Source of the DNA: Calvatia gigantea
Lineage: Eukaryota; Basidiomycota; Agaricomycetes; Agaricales; Lycoperdaceae
DNA: 64,000 nucleotides
Assembly (NCBI GenBank): GCA_025093985.1
Contig: JACAAK010000008.1
Coordinates: 1,674,001-1,738,000, forward strand
Direction of reading: 5' to 3'
The notes under the pieces were generated by a model that was not told the DNA's origin, ran no database searches, and worked only from the letters and a program-made list of their open reading frames with translations. The translations under genes and the position numbers were made by a program. Within the stretch, counting starts at the first letter, position 1. Each line of letters begins with the position of its first letter. This document shows, piece by piece, positions 1 to 10,278 of this stretch.

Positions 1-161
1 GGTTAGCGCTTGGGTTGGGTTGGGCTGCGTCTGAACAGTAGATTACTCTTAACTCATCGGACTTTGTAGCTAGGGGATCTGTACCCTCTACACGCGGACT
101 GCGATCGGGCACCGCATTATAAATTGGTGCAAGCCTTGATTTAAAAAAAAAAAAAAAAAAA
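1..161 (+). mobile_element. LN1: 3' end of a LINE with A-tail
   Basis: This is the last part of the LINE 3' untranslated region, cut by the window edge. It carries the family tail (a GGGTTGGGTTGGG stretch, the block from CTGAACAGTAG to CATCGGACTTTG, the GCGG...CCGC hairpin, then ATTATAAATTGG) and ends in an A-run at 143-161. The same tail recurs next to every A- or T-run in the window. It appears to have inserted into an antisense copia leader. Confidence 0.9.
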
Positions 162-333
162 GGATGGTGGTGGCAGTGAGAGGATGATGGAAGGAAGGTG
201 TGGTGACAGTAGGAGGACAGTGGGGACAGCAGGGAGCCCAGGGGAAAGGAAGGAAGAGAGGAGTTGTTGCCAAGGGATGGATACCAGAGAAAGACACGTC
301 GTTTTTGAGCGTTATAGCGCGGGGCCCATAACC
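162..333 (-). mobile_element. Copia leader fragment with half-tRNA primer-binding site
   Basis: Read on the minus strand, GGTTATGGGCCC (322-333) directly follows the LTR terminus ...TTCAACA. It is complementary to the anticodon arm of eukaryotic initiator Met tRNA, the half-tRNA primer known for Ty1/copia elements. The remaining ~160 bp are a purine/pyrimidine-skewed leader; a short open frame in it has no ATG at a sensible start. The fragment ends where LN1's A-tail begins. Confidence 0.75.
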
Positions 334-650
334 TGTTGAAGGGGGCGTGTAGGGGAACGTCTGGCGGTCCTAACACTGAAGAAACAACGCAAGGGAGAAT
401 CTCGAGAAAAACGCGTTTTATTGAACACCAGTCCTGTGGACTGTTGTAAGAGGCTGAGTACAAAACAGAAAATTGTCCTACTCACCTGTGGACTGTTGTA
501 AGAGGCTAAAGAGCCAGAAAGTGTCCACAGGTGTTCTAACTAAGTCCAACCATCATGTGACCAAGTCACATGATCACAAAAGCATCCATTGTGGCTCTAA
601 GTTCACATCCCTATGTACAAGTCCATATCTCCTTGGACAACTCCACAAGT
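334..650 (-). repeat. Copia LTR, antisense, 5'-truncated
   Basis: Reverse complement of the copia LTR seen at 19735-20073. It ends in TTCAACA on the minus strand next to the primer-binding site, but lacks about 67 bp at its TGTCAGG end. It holds an extra ~52-bp segment relative to the 3' LTR, so that a 20-bp block is present twice around a 32-nt GTGAGT...CTCAG spacer. Confidence 0.85.
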
Positions 651-906
651 TGTCAGGAGTGCTCCAGACAGTGTTAGATGGACTCTCCTGAGTCAGGGCT
701 CCAAGGTTTGGTAGGACACTTGTGGAGTTGTCCAAGGAGATATGGACTTGTACATAGAGATGTGGACTTAGAGCCACAATGGACACTTTTGTGATCATGT
801 GACCAAGTCACATGATGGTTGAACTTAGTTAGAACACCTGTGGACGCTTTCTGGCTCTTTAGCCTCTTACAACAGTCCACAGGTGAGTAGGACAATTTTC
901 TGTTTT

Positions 907-908
<2 letters not shown>
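460..908. repeat. 191-bp inverted repeat of copia LTR arms
   Basis: 460-650 and 718-908 are near-perfect reverse complements of equal length with a 67-bp spacer (651-717), giving a large potential cruciform. It arises because an antisense, 5'-truncated LTR abuts a sense LTR. Confidence 0.9.
651..907 (+). repeat. Copia 5' LTR, truncated by LN2
   Basis: Begins TGTCAGGAGTGCTCC, identical in start to the 3' LTR at 19735. It runs to the GTGAGTAGG...CTGTTTTG segment, where the T-run of antisense LN2 begins. It is probably the 5' LTR of the copia element whose RT/RNase H lies at 18242-19711; the intervening gag, protease and integrase are missing. Confidence 0.8.
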
Positions 909-941
<33 letters not shown>

Positions 942-1644
942 TGGCTTGCGCCAATTTATAACGCGGTGCCCGATCGCAGTCCGCGTGTAGCTAAGTACAA
1001 AGCCCCAACTACAAAGTCCGATGAGTTAAGAGTAATCTACTGTTCAGAAGCAGCCCAACCCAACCCAAGCGCTAACCCAGACCAGACTAGACCACCCCTT
1101 ACTTGCCAAATCCCCCGGTTCCCCGAAATGCCCATCACATTGAAGAAGACCCAGTTGCCCAGGTCTTGTGGTGTACACCCAGTGACGCATCGCCGCCGCG
1201 TGGCGGTGCCCTGATCATCCCACAAGCAGCGGGCCCAGTGGCAACGGCGGCCGAGCACCCGAGAGGGGACAGGTGTAGTCAGGAGAGCCAGCACAAGGAG
1301 CCCCCGCTTGGAGCCGCCTTACCCCCAACTTCCCAAGTGAAAGGGTATCAGCCCAGGCCCGATCTAGAGCGACGCAACGGGCAGGGTAGCAACTCGAAGC
1401 GCCGTCAAGACAGTGCCCAAGAAAGCAGCTTAGCAGGACGAACCCGCACCGCCACCCGGGGACCCCACCCCCATTATTTAACGCCTTCGCCCCCCACAAA
1501 GCCCCCGACCAAGCCCAGGAAAGGAGCACCACCAGCCGAGGCCAGAAGCACCCCCCAGGGACCCCACCCCTGTTACCTTGCGACTTCTCCACCCAGTAGG
1601 CCAGAAGACCAGCGACACTGCCGGGACCCCCTGTATGCACCAGC

Positions 1645-3041
1645 TCAGCCGATCCCAGCATCATCCGGTCTGAACGCAAACGCCCCGGGGTTCGCATTCA
1701 GGAAATCAATCAGCTCACGAATGGTCTGAGGAGGTCTGTCAAGTTCCCTCTTGTGGTTGGGACACCTGACGAAAATATGATAGCGCCCCTCGAGAGCGGC
1801 GCCACACGAGCAGCCAACGCTTTCGTTAGGAAAGAATCGTACGTGGTACAACCCAATCGGAGCATGACCTGTGACGGCATGCACGGCCCTCGCACAAAGC
1901 GAGTTAGAGCCGCTAACATGAGGGAGCCAGGGCCCACCAGAAAGGTAGGACGGCTTCCCCGGAATAGCTGGATCCGCCCCTGAGGCAAGGTCCATGTTAC
2001 TACGCCCCTTGTACGAAGAGGTAGAGTACAGCTGACGCCATGACTCTAGAACATCATCGACCGCCTCTTTGCGCAGGTGGGCAATAGAAGTGAACGGCCT
2101 CAGACCATAAGTGACCTGAGGGAACGAGGTGACATGCCGGTGAACAGCATGGTGAAACTCCCACTTCTCGGAAGAAGGGACAGCGAGAAACTCAATGCCT
2201 CTCCGGGGATCCCCAGAGAGCCAGTGCTTAAGCGCCACACACACCCCTTGGGACAGCATCTGCCCGGAGTGTGTAGACGGATCAACTGCGAGCTTCACTG
2301 ACGCAATAGAGTCAGTGAATACGCGTATGAGCCTGACGTCATTCTGCTTAAGGGCAAAATGAACGCCAAGTGCAATGGCCATGAGTTCAGCATCAGGCGC
2401 TGTGACCCGGCCTGCCACGCGAGTGATCTCCCAGAGACACTCCCGTTGGCGATAGACATGGGCAGATGAAACTGCCTGGAACTTGCCATGAAGCGGCAGA
2501 CTTGCGTCCGTCGCCATATGAACAATCCCGAAGTCCTCCCTGCACTCCCTGAGGCGCGCGTTGAGAGCATACATATGCTCGGGGTCGGTATTACCCTCCG
2601 CATTGAGTTTCACCTCCATGAACAACACCTGGTCAGGGTGGCAGTCCATCAGGCGGTATCCGGGCCGATTGATTGAAGCCATAGGCTCAAACTCCTCGAT
2701 GAGGTTTACCAGGCTGGCATCAGCCTGGATTAAAGAGCCCTTAGTCTTCTTGCAAACCGCAGGAGACATAAGACCAACAGAGCGAGTGTGCAACTTAGCA
2801 GACCCAGAATATTCAGGGCTCATGAGGGCCCTGAGAGGATGGTTAGGTGACAGGGTCTTAATCCTGTAGTCCGACCTGACAGCAAGCTTCTGTATGTGGA
2901 GCTGGATAGGTATGAGACCCGCGAATGACTCTGCGGCCCCAGTAGGAGCAGTCCGGAACGCACCTGTAATCCACAGGGCTGCCCGTCTCTGCATGATGTT
3001 CAGACTCTTAAGGGCCGCCTTACAGCGAGAGCCCTTGAAGA
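1645..3041 (-). pseudogene. LN2 ORF2 C-terminal part: RNase H and zinc knuckle
   Basis: Open frame matching the end of LN3 ORF2. It starts in the thumb region (KGSRCKAALKSLN), passes through an RNase H-like domain (ATDASLPLHG, then APDAELMAIALG, FTDSIAS, and a late HHAVHRHV; a D-E-D-H set), and ends with a Cys-rich CSCGAALEGRYHIFVRCP knuckle before DDAGIG-stop. In Tad/I LINEs this region removes the RNA strand of the hybrid and may bind nucleic acid. The frame is uninterrupted here, but the RT is on the far side of LN3, so the gene is broken. A longer frame that reads through the LN2/LN3 junction has no biological meaning. Confidence 0.85.
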
Positions 3042-3138
3042 CCTCACCTTCCTTTTCCAGCAACCACCACCATCAACGGGGCGGTTACTGTAGTCTAGTC
3101 GCATCGAATACACCATAACCCCAACGCTTGGCTAGGGC

Positions 3139-4280
3139 ATGTCCCTAGTTGCTGATCTACTCGCTGGTATGAGCCATAGGCCACCCAGCTCATCAAACGA
3201 CCCGTGGGCTGACGACCCGGTCCCGCCGCAATTGTCCCCTGACCCGATCGCCCGTATTCCGGGTGTGGGCTCCCAGCAGCCACAACCCCGCTACCAAACC
3301 CGCGCCTCGACCCAGGCCTCCTCTGGGGAGGGCACACGCCAACGATACGCCGCCGTCCCGATCACGGCACAGCCGCCATCATCAACCTCCTCGAGTGGAA
3401 CCGCCCGACCTCGGTCCCATGCTCCCTCTCGTGCTACCTCCCCCTCTCCTGCGCCGATGGAGATGGCGGACTCTTTCGACGATGACGAGGACGAGGTAGT
3501 GGCCCCTGGTGCCGCTGCTTCTGCGATCGCCACCGATCCCCCTGGGAGCTCCGCTGGCAGAGATATGTCAGTGGAGTCGTTCGGCGATTTGGAGTATGCT
3601 CCATCCGTAGCGGCGTTGGCAGGTGACGAAGAACACCTCGCTGTGGACGTCCAAGGCGCAGCCGAATCCCTGCATAACCTGTCCTCCTGGTTCAGGTCCG
3701 TGCATGCTATGCCGCTCAGCGCGGAATCCACCACAGTGGTACTGGGCGCCGCCTTGGCGTTTGTCCAGTCCCTGTCTAACAATGGCTGGTTGGATCGCTC
3801 TCCAACTGGTCAGTCTAATCCGAGTTGGCTCGGGGGTCACGCTGTGGCCAACATTGCCTCTCGCTACGCTCGTCCCCTGCCTGACAGGAGAGTTACTCCC
3901 CCGCCTCGGCCATCTGGCTCGGGCGATGTTGACGCTGATATGGGAGGCTCCACGCCTAGATCCGGCAGATCGAAGCCGGTTAGAGCTCCCATACCACCAC
4001 CTCCGTTTCAACCCGTCCGTCCTGCTCATCGCGAGCGGGATCTTGTCGAGTCGATCCGGAAGAACACAGAGGCAAAGCGCCTTGCCCTGCAACAGCAACG
4101 GAGGAGTGCACCGGTCCAACCTGGTCCGGTGCGCCCTCTCAACATCACCAAGAAGAAGAAGGCAGTGCCGTCCTCGTACGCACAGACGCTATCTTCCTCT
4201 GGCAAGGGCAAGTCTGCCCAGATCCCTGTGGTCACGGCTGTGCGCATTGCGCAGTCTTTCCCAGAGCTTGAGCCCAAACG
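3139..4280 (+). pseudogene. LN3 ORF1, N-terminal part (gag-like)
   Basis: Starts MSLVADLLAGMS. The first ~380 residues are low-complexity and probably disordered, rich in Pro, Ser, Arg and Ala with an acidic patch (DDDEDE). This resembles N-termini of LINE ORF1 RNA-binding proteins. The family frame runs to ...PELEPKR, where the 6.5-kb element interrupts it; the few extra codons before the stop at 4309-4311 come from the insert. Joining the base before 4281 to 10821 keeps the frame. The start is supported by the same N-terminus in LN2 (18148 on the minus strand). Confidence 0.8.
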
Positions 4281-4751
4281 AGTCGTATTCATCCGGGAGA
4301 CGGTCCAGTAGGAGAGGCGCATGGTAGCGGACATAGTCCTGCTTATACCATCGTACTCAGAGAGTCTTGAGGAGAGGGGAAGCGATGCTTAAAGAAGCTA
4401 GCGTAGAGCAGGGAAGACATAGTGTCTTATGCCAAAGGGCATCGCTAAGAAGCGTACATACTATAATGCTACATAGGGTATATATACTAATATCCCTGGT
4501 CTGTGCACTCTAAACCTTTATACGGGTGAGGTCTAACTACCAGTAGCATAATTGGAGCATACTGTGTACGACGCATGTACTAGAAGGTTCCATGCGGAGT
4601 GAATAACCGACTACCTAAAGGGCGGTACAACTACTGCGTACGTAGTCCGTGATGGTCCGTTATTATCGACCCTCTGAAGGTGAAATACTCGAACCCCGTT
4701 TCAGCTATAAATAGACTGAACCAACGTAGTGGTACGGAGCGAGATTCAACA
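4281..4751 (-). repeat. 3' LTR of the non-coding element, truncated
   Basis: Minus-strand start TGTTGAATCTCGC at 4751, preceded by the purine-rich tract AAGTGAGGAGGAG (minus, about 4752-4764). Identical to the right LTR but missing the ~71 bp that carry CTCTCAACA. TATA-like sequences occur on both strands (TATATATA near 4480-4490; TATAAATA at 4706-4713 on plus). Confidence 0.75.
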
Positions 4752-5467
4752 CTCCTCCTCACTTGAAGGGGGGAAGATTAACGCTTCAATAATCTAGCGG
4801 TATTGAAACCAGACTTAGACATTGGAATCTTCAACAAAAGAGTGGCAGAGCCGAACATCAAATATCGGAGTCATCAACGATCATGCGGAATTAACCAGCT
4901 TTTGAAAGTTGGTAAAGCATTCCTGTAGCGGAGAGGAATTGATGCTAGCGTTTGTTATGATGGCCATAAAGGACGCAACGACAATTGCTTTGAGCTATCA
5001 AATATCCTTTAACTCAACTTTTAAACTCCCGCGACTAACTCGCTGTGACTTTCGTCTAAGAGTAAGGAGTAGGAAAGCCTAAAGAGGCTCCTCCAGAAAT
5101 TGTAAACAGCAATTCTTTCGAAGCGTTCAACAAATCTGTTTTTCCGCATAGGTGCGAAATACAAAAACCATTTTTGCTTATTCAGCATGCGTTTATTGTG
5201 AGATCAGGAAAGTGGCAATAAAGCCAGCGTAGCCAAGGCCGTCACTTTGTGGTTATGTAAATTAATCAGCCGCGGCAGTCACATGAGCCGGCGAAGCAAT
5301 GATGCTACAAGCCTTGTTCTGATTTGACTCGAACAAATTCCAAATTAATGGATTCGCAAATGGAAGTGGTCTCATGCAATTTTCCTCCATGCAAAAGGCA
5401 TTTCGGCCGATGCGGATTAAGGATTCAGTCCCAAGGAATGCATACACACTTTTTGTTATTTCCTGTC
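4752..5467. other. Interior of the non-coding element, no gene seen
   Basis: About 700 bp with no supported coding region. It holds the polypurine tract next to the LTR, one copy of the ~85-bp internal repeat (5231-5315) and one GCGGCAGTCAC motif (5272-5292). CpG is not depleted here, unlike in the surrounding old elements. Confidence 0.6.
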
Positions 5468-7170
5468 AACTCCGAAAAGGAGGGAGGAACGATTAAGTCC
5501 CTTATTTGTTTTTCCATACAGCTCCGAAGAGGTGGAAGGATCTTGAAATTGACCCTGTATATTTTTCCAGACTCTCGATTTGAGGCGGATGGATAAATTC
5601 CATATAGATGTTTTACCGTAGACTCACGAAGAGGCGGAAGGTTACATTCAAAACCTATGAAGTTTTTCCTCGATCTTGTAAAAGAGAGAAAGGATCGTTA
5701 GACCCTATCTTATTTTCATCTTGCGAAAGGAATAAGTTCCTGCCATATTTTTACAGTCGACTCTAGAGCGAGTATGAAGGAATATGTTCCTGATTTATTT
5801 TATCCAACAACTCGTAAGAGGTGGAAAGGTAAAAGCGTAAACCTTATAATATTTTCTCCTACAGCTCGTTAGAGGAGGAAGGAATAATTTCCTAATGTTA
5901 TTTTTGCCCAGGACGCTCGTCTTGAGACGTCAGCGGGGATAACTCCCCAGTTGTTTTATCAGCGGCTCGCGAGAGGCGATAGGAACAATTGAAAGTCCTA
6001 TGAATATATTTTTCCAGCGACTGTGGCGGAAAGGAATATTTATAAACCTAATATGTTTATCCAAGCATCTTCGTATGAAGGCGGAAAGGAATATCATATC
6101 CTTTGTGTTTTCCCCATCAACTCCAAAGAGGAGAGCTCGCAATGACGTAGGAATCGGGATCATGTTGCGGCAGTCACTTGAGCCAGCTAGACAACGCATT
6201 GCGGCAGTCACTCGAGCCATCTAATTGCGGATCCGTTAGACTTTATTGCTAAAGCGAGGTCGACAAAGTGGTTTTGGAAAATGCGGATAAAATCCAGCGT
6301 AATCGCATGAAGGCGGATTAAATCCTGCTCAATCAAGGATCAAAGAATCCTTCCATGTAACACATATAGTGCTTGTCTAGTGTCATTCAAACTCTCTTCT
6401 TATCTGGTAAGCCGAAGCCCGTCAGATTATTCCAGTGTATCTTCTCATCCAGTCTGCAAAAGCAGTTTTGTCATCAACGCTAAGCATTTCTCACATGCGC
6501 GGATAACTGGAGAATTGAATCACAAAAGCGATGCCTTCAACTTAATGAAGTTCCTTTGCTGTTAAGCGCAGGATAAGGCGGTCATCAGATTTGGAGTATG
6601 AATACTGTAACCGTTGTTCTCCTCCATGCTTTTCAGCATGTTAAGTTTCCTAACACATGTTACTCAATCATATCGCTTTTTAGGGCTCAGAGAGTGTTTA
6701 TCATGTATTCACCAGCAATTAAGAACTTGTTTTACTGTACTCCTCCCTCAGCAACGAGTATTTTCGATTTAAATGTCAACGCGCATTGTTAATGGCGGAT
6801 CATTATCGATGCAGTTCCAGAAATAAAAGAATAGCTCATATGGAGGTGTAACCATCTCATATTTTTAGGATGATTTTTCTGAGCTGTTGCGCTTTTCTGG
6901 TAGACGCTAGCGTGAATGCGTAGCAAGTCTTATGCTTGTCCAACTCTAGTCGGTGAGTCCAAACGAGTTCTTCTTTGAAATTGAACGCCTAATCCATTAT
7001 AGTCTACCTGTAGGTGACCCGCGTAATGAACAGTGCGGTCTTTCCTATTCAGGTTCAATTGTGCAATGCATATTAACCAGCATTTTCAAGGCCGTCACTT
7101 TATGGTTATGTAGATCAATTAGCCGCGGCAGTCACTTGAGCCGGCGAAGCAATGATACTACAAGCCTTAA
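5231..7170 (+). repeat. ~85-bp internal direct repeat and dispersed GCGGCAGTCAC motif
   Basis: 5231-5315 and 7086-7170 share a block from CCAAGGCCGTCACTTT to CTACAAGCCTT with only a few substitutions. Inside it is GCGGCAGTCACTTGAGCC, which recurs alone at 6167-6187, 6201-6218 and 9292-9312 as well as 5272-5292 and 7125-7145. Five copies in one 4-kb stretch is far above chance. Confidence 0.8.
5468..6134 (+). repeat. Array of about 14 degenerate ~50-nt double-hairpin units
   Basis: A typical unit on plus has hairpin A (CTC, a 4-6 nt loop, GAG; loops include GTAA and GCGA of GNRA type), then G(G/T)GGAA or GGCGGAA, then hairpin B (AGGAA, short loop, TTCCT), then a T-rich tail such as TATTTTTCC. 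Starts fall near 5468, 5520, 5570, 5621, 5672, 5719, 5759, 5808, 5862, 5912, 5962, 6017, 6065 and 6118. Stem B pairs change together: AGGTT/AACCT (5638-5655), AAGGT/ACCTT (5826-5844), GGGG/CCCC (5935-5948), AAAGGA/TCCTTT (6085-6103). Hairpin A is missing or weak in the units near 5719 and 6017. I know no named family for it. Confidence 0.75.
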
Positions 7171-9904
7171 AAGCGGTAGGTATCCTGTAAAGGATGCGCA
7201 TATTATGCATCAAATTGGCGAATATGTCAGCATAAGACATAGGACATGGTGGGCGGAGATTTCTTGAATGGAAATGGAAAGGAATCAGGAGGTGATCGTG
7301 GAGTGTAATGGAATATATCCTGCGACATCTAAAGATGGCGGATAAAGAAATTGCTATCTCTTGCTTCGTGCAGGTTTTGCTCTCTTCTTTGCAAATGAAC
7401 TGGTTTTACTGCTATCCAGTTGCTGAATCATGGCGTTTAAGGGTATATTCCCTCATCGAGTAAGGCATCCAAATGTGGATTGTTTGTAGAACATTAAGCC
7501 TTTCTGTGTGCTGCTTGAACTTGAAAGTTCTCGTTGATCAAACGATCGAGGTATGTTACATCCCGAATAAGCGATCATGTTTGGGCGGTCATCATGTTAA
7601 CTGATGCGCCGTGAAGCCAAACTCACAGTACAGAACCAAATTAATGGTTTATCCCTTGATTTACACAATTAAGTGTCTTCCACTATAAACGCTTGGACTG
7701 GCGCGTTACGCTCTAGTCAACGCTTAAACTATCACTGAGACGGGTAAGACTTTCCCGTTGCCATAAAGCTTTTAGGCTCTCTAAGTGTAGTGCGGATCAG
7801 TCTTTCTACATCAACCGTTGCGAAAGCATTGGGAGTAGGAGGTTTAAGTGGGTTATTCATGCCACGAATATTTGCTATTGCTCTCATTTAGACAAACTCT
7901 CCTCCATAATCAGTTGCGACATTGACCATTGTCTGCTATACTGTAGAGGTTTCTCTAATGAATCTTAGAGCCTCATAACTTCTTCCGAAGGAGGACAACT
8001 ATTATCATGAGATAAGAGGTCATAGAGAAGCGTCGTAATAGACGACTAGCAATTCCATCAAGTCCGAGTATTACGCTCAAGGACGAGGATATTCGTCTGA
8101 AGGATTCTGGATAAAGGTACTGATGCAATTTCCCTTATGAAATAATCCAGAGTGGCGATGAAATAATGCAATCATCCCAACAAGTCGTAAACGACGAGTG
8201 GAGAAGGCATAATCATGGGAAGTTCTGTTCGATGATGTCAAACGATATAGTCTAGTAGGCGTAATGTTCAACAACCATTCATCTCCTTGCTTGTAATTGC
8301 AAGTTCGTGTACAACGATGAGATTGGGTGAACTATAACAGCTCTGCATGACTTATTGCAAAGGTGGTGACCTTTAACGATTGCCTCAAAAGCATTACACT
8401 CGAGGACATACGTTGTAAGATTTTCTCGATATAGATCGGCCGCACACTAATGTGGCGCTACAAATCTTTATCCCTATTGTCATAGACTAATGCTGGAATA
8501 TGAAAGCAGTTCAGATTCTTGTCGTTCCCGTAGGATTCCAGTTTCTTGCCTCAAGCCTAATGTAAAGTGGCGAGGTCTAAGAATTAATTCTGGTGACATA
8601 GTGCTGAAGCTCAACCATTATACGTTGGGAGCTATTCTGCTAATTCCTAGACGTGTTGTAATTTCCTTTCTTTGTAATGATGCGATTCACGAGATCCTGT
8701 AAAGGATATTCTTCTCAAGTGAATAGAGCAACTTGCTCCCGCTATCATCTTCATATGATCTGTAAGGATTTCTCACTTGTTGCGTAGAAAAGGATTTATA
8801 GCCAGCGCTTACATCTCACGCGGCACACCATTATTCGTAGCATTTATCAAGGAGTATGAAGTCGAAAGTACTATCGTATATCCTTCCATTGGTATCAAGG
8901 TCAGTGACATCCAAAGATGGCGACACAAGAACTCCTCCGGCGCCAAGCTCCGTAAAGAGCGGTCTAAAGGATTTCTTAAGGAATTCGTCGGCGTGTTGCA
9001 TCGTATGGTGCTACACTCATCCTCTTTCTTAATTATAGTTGCTAAATGGTGCGCACAAGTCCTAATCGTGGACGGCGACTTCCATAAAGTCAAACTTCCT
9101 TAAAGCAATCATTGTTATTCCTGTAGTTGGTGGACAAAGCATTTTATCGTGCTCGTCTATGCTCTGACTTAAAACAGGTCTTCAAACTTGGGCGCGTGGA
9201 CATGCGCTTAACACAAGTGAAGGAACGTTGATGCTAGAAGCAGGGCGCGATATATAGCGACGCGGCTCCTCTATAAGGGAAATAGTATATGGCGGCAGTC
9301 GCTCGAGCCAGCGACACATTTAAACTATATTCTGAAGTATTTCCTGAAATGACATAATGGCGGTATTACCAGCTCATTATCCTTCTCCCCTTATTTCCCA
9401 GCTGCAAGGACGCAATAAGCGTTCTTCTCCTTGCTATCTTCTTTGGATATTTTTGCGAATGCTGCAAATGCTGCTGCAACGTAAGCACTGCAAATGCGGC
9501 GGCCCACTGCCTTAGTGTGGCATAAAGCGCTTATAGCGCATGAGCTATCCGTAGAAAGAATAAAGCGGTAGTCGAATAGACGTGGAAGGGGTAAAGCGTT
9601 GAAGCCTGAGGCGAAGGAACGAACGGCGGACTTCTCAAAGATATTTTCTATATCCCAGCTTTATTTGATTTAAGTGGGCCTTAGCGGCTTATAGCTGCCA
9701 GCTTAAGTGGGTCAAATAGCTCAGGTATATGCTCGTGGTGTGTTATTCTACTCAAGGCGGGACTTGCCCAGTCGACTTGAAACACAAGAACACAAGGCTT
9801 ATAATTTGCCTGACACTGCGGTATTATTGCGGTTACTAAGACCAGCTAATTTACCAGCAAAGTGGAGTATAATGCTCAGCGTAAATGATACATCATATAG
9901 TAAA
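6135..9904. other. Interior of the non-coding element, no convincing gene
   Basis: About 3.8 kb with short frames only (largest 108 codons at 8777-9103, without a recognisable domain). It contains further GCGGAT...ATCC mini-hairpins (for example near 6284-6296 and 6312-6325) that resemble hairpin B of the array, the second 85-bp repeat copy, and GCGGCAGTCAC motifs. Base composition is moderately AT-rich with normal CpG. Confidence 0.55.
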
Positions 9905-10265
9905 TTACTGAGGCGGATCTGAAGAGAATCCCAGAAAGCCCAAAGCGTTGTCGTCGATCAGAGAGAGAATACCAGAACAGAGGTGGAGCAACCAGAGCGG
10001 AACAGTTCTGCTGCAACCCGGAATGGGGAGCGGACCTAAAGCGGTCAAACCAGACCGGAGATGACGGTTTGCCAGATCAAAAACCAAGAACGGGTAACAA
10101 CGTGTCAGCATCATGTAGGACTGCTGTGCGTAGTGCACGCGTTCACAACATGGGTCAGACAGGGTATCAAGTGGACCAAAGGCACCACTGTCTCCCAGGT
10201 TGAAAGCGACCGTAGCCTCCTCAAACTCTGCCAGCGTGCTAACGCAGTCTGAGTGAGCGGCGGTC
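9905..10265 (-). other. Open frame next to the primer-binding site, uncertain
   Basis: A 131-codon minus-strand frame spans 9905-10300, but its ATG lies upstream of the primer site inside the LTR. Its GC content is clearly higher than the rest of the interior. Position just after the PBS is where a copia gag leader would begin, so this may be a remnant of the ancestral autonomous element that supplies the packaging signal. No gag motif or zinc knuckle is visible, and I do not call it a gene. Confidence 0.3.
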
Positions 10266-10278
10266 GGGGCCCATAACC
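10266..10278 (-). promoter_or_regulatory. Primer-binding site (half initiator-Met tRNA type)
   Basis: GGTTATGGGCCCC on minus, immediately after the LTR end CTCTCAACA. The identical arrangement occurs in the copia fragment at 321-333, so the two elements probably use the same primer. Confidence 0.75.

Noticed and set aside
162..300. Host gene fragment next to LN1
   Set aside because: Position directly behind the copia primer site makes it a copia leader; no coding signal with a usable start.
1103..1729. 208-codon plus frame and similar long frames in LINE 3' UTRs
   Set aside because: They lie in GC-rich untranslated sequence, read Pro/Ala/Arg-rich nonsense and are not preserved between copies.
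5468..6134. CRISPR-like array
   Set aside because: Units are degenerate over their whole length, with no constant repeat and unique spacers, and the context is a eukaryotic LTR element.
8777..9103. 108-codon frame in the non-coding element
   Set aside because: No motif, no conserved neighbour and a length expected by chance in 5.5 kb; not called a gene.
4752..10265. Mitochondrial DNA insertion (NUMT), suggested by double-hairpin units
   Set aside because: No mitochondrial gene, rRNA or tRNA is visible and composition is not AT-rich enough. LTR, PBS and PPT explain the borders better.
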